Assembly: GCA_028751075.1 (NCBI GenBank) | Contig: JAQZDA010000007.1 | Coordinates: forward strand, 28,766-92,765 | Reading direction: 5' to 3' | Length of the DNA: 64,000 nt | DNA from: Euryarchaeota archaeon Ods02 | Lineage (GTDB): Archaea > Halobacteriota > Halobacteria > Halobacteriales > Halorutilaceae | Part shown: piece by piece, positions 61,477-64,000 of the stretch | How positions within the stretch are numbered: the first letter of the stretch is position 1 | Layout of the letters: every line of letters starts with the position of its first letter | Made by a program: the position numbers and the translations under genes | Notes under the pieces: model-generated | The model's input: the letters and a program-made list of their open reading frames with translations, nothing else | Database searches by the model: none | What the model was told of the DNA's origin: nothing

Positions 61477-62133
61477 TCAGAGTTCCTCGAACAGGGCGTC
61501 GATCTCGTCGTCGTCCGCCATCCTGATGCCGTCATCGGTTATGGTGGCGAGGAGGACTCCGTTTCCGCTGGCGGTGTCGCGTTCCATCGCGCTCCTTAAG
61601 CCGCGTACGCAGAGGCTGCGGGCTTCATCGAGCGTGAGGTCGTCGCGGTAGTGGTCTTCCAGCACTCCGTACGCTATCACGCTTCCGCTGCCGGTGGAGG
61701 CGTACTCCTCCTCCATCACTCCGCCGGCGGGGTCGAGGCTGAAGACGTGTGGGCCTTCTTCGTCGACTCCTCCGAGAAGGGGGACGACGAAGAACCGGTA
61801 GCCGCGCATGATGTTGCCGGCCATCGAAGCGAGACCGGTCATCGTCATGGGGCGGCCGCGTCGCATCTCGTAGAGGTTGGCTTCGATCTTCAGGGTCTTG
61901 GCGAGGTTCTGGCCGTCGCCGACGCCGCCGCTGATGGTGAGTGCGGCGTTGTCGGTGACCTCGTAGATCTTCTTCGCGGTCTTGCTCGCGACGAGGTTGC
62001 CCATGCTCGCTCGTTGTTCGGTGGCGAGGACGACTCCGTCCTCCGCCGTTATACCTATCGTCGTCGTGCCCTCCGCTACGTCCTCTTCGTCTACTCGTCC
62101 TTTCTCACGCTTTCCTTGTCTTTCAGGAATCAT
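61477..62133 (-). CDS. psmB: Proteasome subunit beta
   Basis: 218 residues from ATG at 62133. The propeptide of 22 residues (MIPERQGKREKGRVDEEDVA then EG) is cut before Thr23 of TTTIGITAEDGVVLATEQRA, whose threonine is the nucleophile. SKTAKKIYEV holds the catalytic lysine, and YASTGSGSVIAYGVLE is the beta signature. GCAGGAG lies just before the ATG, and a 7-bp hairpin sits at 62171-62188. An upstream in-frame extension to 62193 is rejected because it would pre-empt the family start. Confidence 0.95.
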   Translation of the reverse strand: MIPERQGKREKGRVDEEDVAEGTTTIGITAEDGVVLATEQRASMGNLVASKTAKKIYEVTDNAALTISGGVGDGQNLAKTLKIEANLYEMRRGRPMTMTGLASMAGNIMRGYRFFVVPLLGGVDEEGPHVFSLDPAGGVMEEEYASTGSGSVIAYGVLEDHYRDDLTLDEARSLCVRGLRSAMERDTASGNGVLLATITDDGIRMADDDEIDALFEEL

Positions 62134-62252
62134 TGTGTCTCCTGCGGGTGAAGAACCTGCAACAGGTCTAGCCGTCGTAGGCGACGGCTTCACTTAAAAC
62201 TTCACGAATCCCTTACTTCATCCGGTCCTGTGGCTCGTGGAGCCCCTCGTCC

Positions 62253-63056
62253 CTATCTCTCGACGACGGGTTCCGCGTCACGGGCTTCCGGCGGCAGGTC
62301 GATCTCCAAGGGCTCGCCGTAGCCGTGGAAGTCGTCGACGAACTCCAGCGCTACGTTCAGGCTCTGAGCCCCTGTCTCACCTTCGTCCTCCACGGTCACC
62401 GAGACATCTGTCTCGACTCTCTGGAGATTTCCCGTGGACTCCTCTATCCAGACGGTGGTGGTGAACTCCTCGACGTCAAGCTCCGCGAGGGCGTCGACGT
62501 CGTCACCGAGCTTCCGGTCCAGGAGGTTAGTGCGTTCTTCGTCATCCAGCTCTACGTCTAACGCCGTCGAGCCGTCGGCGTCGTCGGCGTCCGCTGCAGA
62601 TGAGACGGATGCGTCTTCGAGTAGCTCCCGGTAGAACGGCAGCTGGTGACGTGCGTTCCACGTTGCATCCAGCTCCTGCTGTACGTCGAACGCCATCCAG
62701 CCTGTGTCGCCGCGGTCGCTCACGGTTCTCTCGTAAAGCGCGTCCTCCAGGAGGTAGGTCGAGGTGTTGGAGAACGATGACTCGGCTCCGGCGTCCTGCG
62801 TCGAATAGGTCTCGACGTGTAGCTCTCCGGCGGCGACGTCGACTCGGGCGTCTCTGTCTATCTCCGTCGTCTGTGTGGGCGTTCCTGTGCCAGCATCTAT
62901 CTCGAACAGCGTGTAGCTGCTGTAGCTGTAGCTCTCGACATCTCCCTCGGATTCGACGAAGCGCTCGACCGCTTCGCCGCCTCCGTCGTGCAAGCACCCG
63001 GAAAGCGCCAGGGAGAAAGCGACTATCGCGAGGAGCGTGAGTTTACGGTGGTTCAT
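62253..63056 (-). CDS. LolA-like lipoprotein
   Basis: 267 residues. The signal peptide MNHRKLTLLAIVAFSLALSG leads to the lipobox LSGC at residue 21. The mature part has a LolA/LppX-like strand pattern (VESYSYSSYTLFEIDAGTG, RVDVAAGELHVETYS, YLLEDALYERTVSDRGDTGW, TTVWIEESTGNLQRVETDVS). It is the third such protein in the window, but here with a lipidated cysteine instead of a TM anchor. Role in lipid or lipoprotein handling is inferred from the fold only. Confidence 0.75.
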   Translation of the reverse strand: MNHRKLTLLAIVAFSLALSGCLHDGGGEAVERFVESEGDVESYSYSSYTLFEIDAGTGTPTQTTEIDRDARVDVAAGELHVETYSTQDAGAESSFSNTSTYLLEDALYERTVSDRGDTGWMAFDVQQELDATWNARHQLPFYRELLEDASVSSAADADDADGSTALDVELDDEERTNLLDRKLGDDVDALAELDVEEFTTTVWIEESTGNLQRVETDVSVTVEDEGETGAQSLNVALEFVDDFHGYGEPLEIDLPPEARDAEPVVER

Positions 63057-63134
63057 CGTTAGAACAGCGGACGCGGACGCCTATGAGGCTGTCGACTCGC
63101 AAGCCCCTTCTGCTGGGAGGTTCAACCCTGTCGT

Positions 63135-63647
63135 ATGCTCGGGAAGCTGTTCCTGTTCTTCGTCGTCCTGCCGATACTGGACCTGTATCTCCTGATCAAG
63201 GTCGCGGGCTACATCGGCGTGCTCGAGACCATAGCCCTCGTGGTGGTGACGGGCGTCGTGGGCGGGCTGCTCGCCCGTCTTCAGGGGTTGAACACCATCA
63301 GGAGGGTGCAGATACGTCTGGCTAAGCGGGAGCTTCCGTCGGACGAGGTAGCCGACGGCGCGCTGATACTCGTCGGCGGTGCGTTGCTAGTCACTCCTGG
63401 ACTGATAACCGACGCGCTGGGTTTCATCCTGCTCATCCCTGTAACCCGACCGTTCTTCCGGAGGTGGCTTCAGCGTTACCTGAAGGACAGAGTCCACGTC
63501 GTCCGACACGGCGGAGGCGGTTTCCCGGAGGGCCCTGGTGGAGGAAAGCCACCCGAGGACGAAGAAGAGGACGGTGGCTCGGAAGATTTCGAGGAGTTCG
63601 CCTTCGACGACGGTGAAGCCGTGGACGTCGACTGGGAGGACCGGTGA
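63135..63647 (+). CDS. FxsA family membrane protein
   Basis: 170 residues. Three TM helices (LGKLFLFFVVLPILDLYLLI; GVLETIALVVVTGVVGGLLA; LILVGGALLVTPGLITDALG) with the FxsA pattern ARLQGLNTIRRVQIRLAKRE and PGLITDALGF. An acidic tail rich in G, E and D follows. FxsA in E. coli suppresses F-plasmid exclusion of phage T7; its archaeal role is unknown. Divergent from the lipoprotein gene. Confidence 0.9.
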   Translation: MLGKLFLFFVVLPILDLYLLIKVAGYIGVLETIALVVVTGVVGGLLARLQGLNTIRRVQIRLAKRELPSDEVADGALILVGGALLVTPGLITDALGFILLIPVTRPFFRRWLQRYLKDRVHVVRHGGGGFPEGPGGGKPPEDEEEDGGSEDFEEFAFDDGEAVDVDWEDR

Positions 63648-63746
63648 CTCCAGAGTTTCGAGGTCACCGGGGTGAGTTCCTCATCTCCCTCCCTTTCGGC
63701 TGGTATGGAAAGCCATAAATCTCGGCCACTCAAACGAGGTGAACGA

Positions 63747-63820
63747 GGGCCAGTAGCTTAGCCAGGTGGAGCGTTCGGCTGATAACCGGGAGGTCACCGG
63801 TTCAAATCCGGTCTGGCCCA
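63747..63820 (+). tRNA. tRNA-Ile (GAT anticodon)
   Basis: 74-nt tRNA. The acceptor GGGCCAG pairs with CTGGCCC, discriminator A. The D-arm reads AGCTTAGCCAGGTGGAGC. The anticodon stem TTCGG/CCGGG contains two G-U pairs and encloses loop CTGATAA with anticodon GAT. The T-arm is ACCGG TTCAAAT CCGGT. CCA is not encoded. CCATAAATCTCGG, 24-36 bases upstream, is the likely promoter. Confidence 0.96.
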
Positions 63821-63861
63821 TGAGCTAACATCATCCTCATCGTCCTTGTTCTCCGAGCGAA

Positions 63862-63883
63862 TGGAGCCAGGAGGATTTGAACC
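63862..63883 (-). pseudogene. Truncated tRNA 3' end
   Basis: On the minus strand, GGTTCAAATCCTCCTGGCTCCA reads as T-loop, 3' T-stem, acceptor 3' strand (TGGCTCC) and discriminator A of a tRNA whose 5' end would be GGAGCCA. The 5' part of the T-stem and the rest of the tRNA are missing; instead the sequence runs straight into a 50-bp repeat. The isoacceptor cannot be told. Confidence 0.6.
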
Positions 63884-63886
63884 AGT

Positions 63887-64000
63887 GAACGAAGCGCAGC
63901 GAAGTGACCGAGTGCGAGGCGGAAGCCGAGCGCAGAGAACGAAGCGCAGCGAAGTGACCGAGTGCGAGGCGGAAGCCGAGCGCAGAGAACGAAGCGCAGC
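63887..64000. repeat. 50-bp direct tandem repeat running off the right edge
   Basis: The unit starts GAACGAAGCGCAGCGAAGTG at 63887 and repeats exactly at 63937 and 63987, so at least 2.3 identical copies are present and more may lie beyond the window. The unit is rich in GAAGC/GCGAG motifs. It contains stop codons in at least the reading frame starting at its first base (GAA CGA AGC GCA GCG AAG TGA), so it is not a clear coding repeat. Confidence 0.9.

Noticed and set aside
62134..62193. A tRNA-like stretch upstream of psmB (hairpin GCCGTCG CCTA CGACGGC and CAGGTTC)
   Set aside because: The second hairpin (ACCTG TTG CAGGT) consumes the would-be T-arm, no acceptor stem is found, and the loop does not fit a tRNA. 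It is treated as the psmB leader.
63887..64000. CRISPR array at the right edge
   Set aside because: The 50-bp units are directly adjacent with no variable spacers.

Overview
The window is a 64 kb piece of a GC-rich, acidic-proteome euryarchaeal chromosome. It looks like class Halobacteria or a very close halophilic relative. The proteins are loaded with Asp and Glu. The order rpsB-eno-rpoK-rpoN-rpsI-rplM-L18e-tRNA-Leu-rpoD-rps11-rps4-rps13-tRNA-Ser is the haloarchaeal one. Tat-type lipoproteins, a PGF-CTERM-like tail, adenosylcobalamin-type ribonucleotide reductase, F420 synthesis (CofH) and archaeal ether-lipid synthesis (GGGP synthase, mevalonate kinase) agree with this. Several genes have a TATA-like element about 25-30 bases before the chosen start codon, as in leaderless archaeal transcripts. 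No rRNA, CRISPR array, transposase or replication origin was seen.

Layout. 1-6.6 kb: minus-strand translation/transcription operon running from a promoter near 6590 through tRNA-Ser, S13, S4, S11, RpoD, tRNA-Leu, L18e, L13, S9, RpoN, RpoK, enolase and S2 into mevalonate kinase, which runs off the left edge. 6.7-7.4 kb: DUF433/DUF5615 toxin-antitoxin-like pair. 7.4-10.1 kb: SBDS, proteasome alpha and two RNase P proteins. 10.1-16.8 kb: a membrane protein built of three repeats, an intein-containing class II ribonucleotide reductase, and GAPDH. 16.8-23.2 kb: purine synthesis (PurQ, PurS, PurC), CofH, tRNA-splicing endonuclease and a glutamine amidotransferase, with a Tat lipoprotein beta-propeller. 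23.3-25.8 kb: a complete ECF biotin-type transporter. 25.8-36.7 kb: EMC6-like protein, metallo-beta-lactamase fold protein, AAA ATPase with a histidine tail, methionine aminopeptidase, BolA plus monothiol glutaredoxin, pterin pyrophosphokinase with a membrane-anchored winged-helix protein, IleRS and RfcS.

36.6-45.7 kb is the most interesting part. It is a tightly packed six-gene minus-strand operon encoding a VirB4/TraC-type ATPase with a PrgI-like membrane N-terminus, a polytopic VirB6/CedA-like protein, a two-helix VirB2/CedA1-like pilin candidate, a large exported tail-anchored protein, a beta-propeller/PKD protein with a PGF-CTERM-like tail, and a two-TM protein with a long acidic tail. 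No relaxase, coupling protein, integrase or toxin is next to it. It therefore looks like a chromosomal DNA- or protein-transfer machine related to the Ced/Ted DNA importers or to conjugation systems.

45.8-59.5 kb is rich in exported and membrane proteins: an NTF2-like lipoprotein, a zinc phospholipase C/P1 nuclease-like protein, two paralogous LolA-like proteins, two cupredoxin-fold proteins that seem to have lost copper ligands, an SCP2-like protein, a DUF2339-like protein and a membrane protein with an acidic tail. GIY-YIG and GGGP synthase follow. 59.5-64 kb carries the KH/beta-CASP nuclease aCPSF1, proteasome beta, a lipoprotein, FxsA and tRNA-Ile. The right edge holds a truncated tRNA 3' end running into a 50-bp tandem repeat.

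Non-coding themes that recur are tRNA T-arm fragments next to palindromes or repeats, short tandem duplications at gene 3' ends, and palindromes near purine and biotin promoters.
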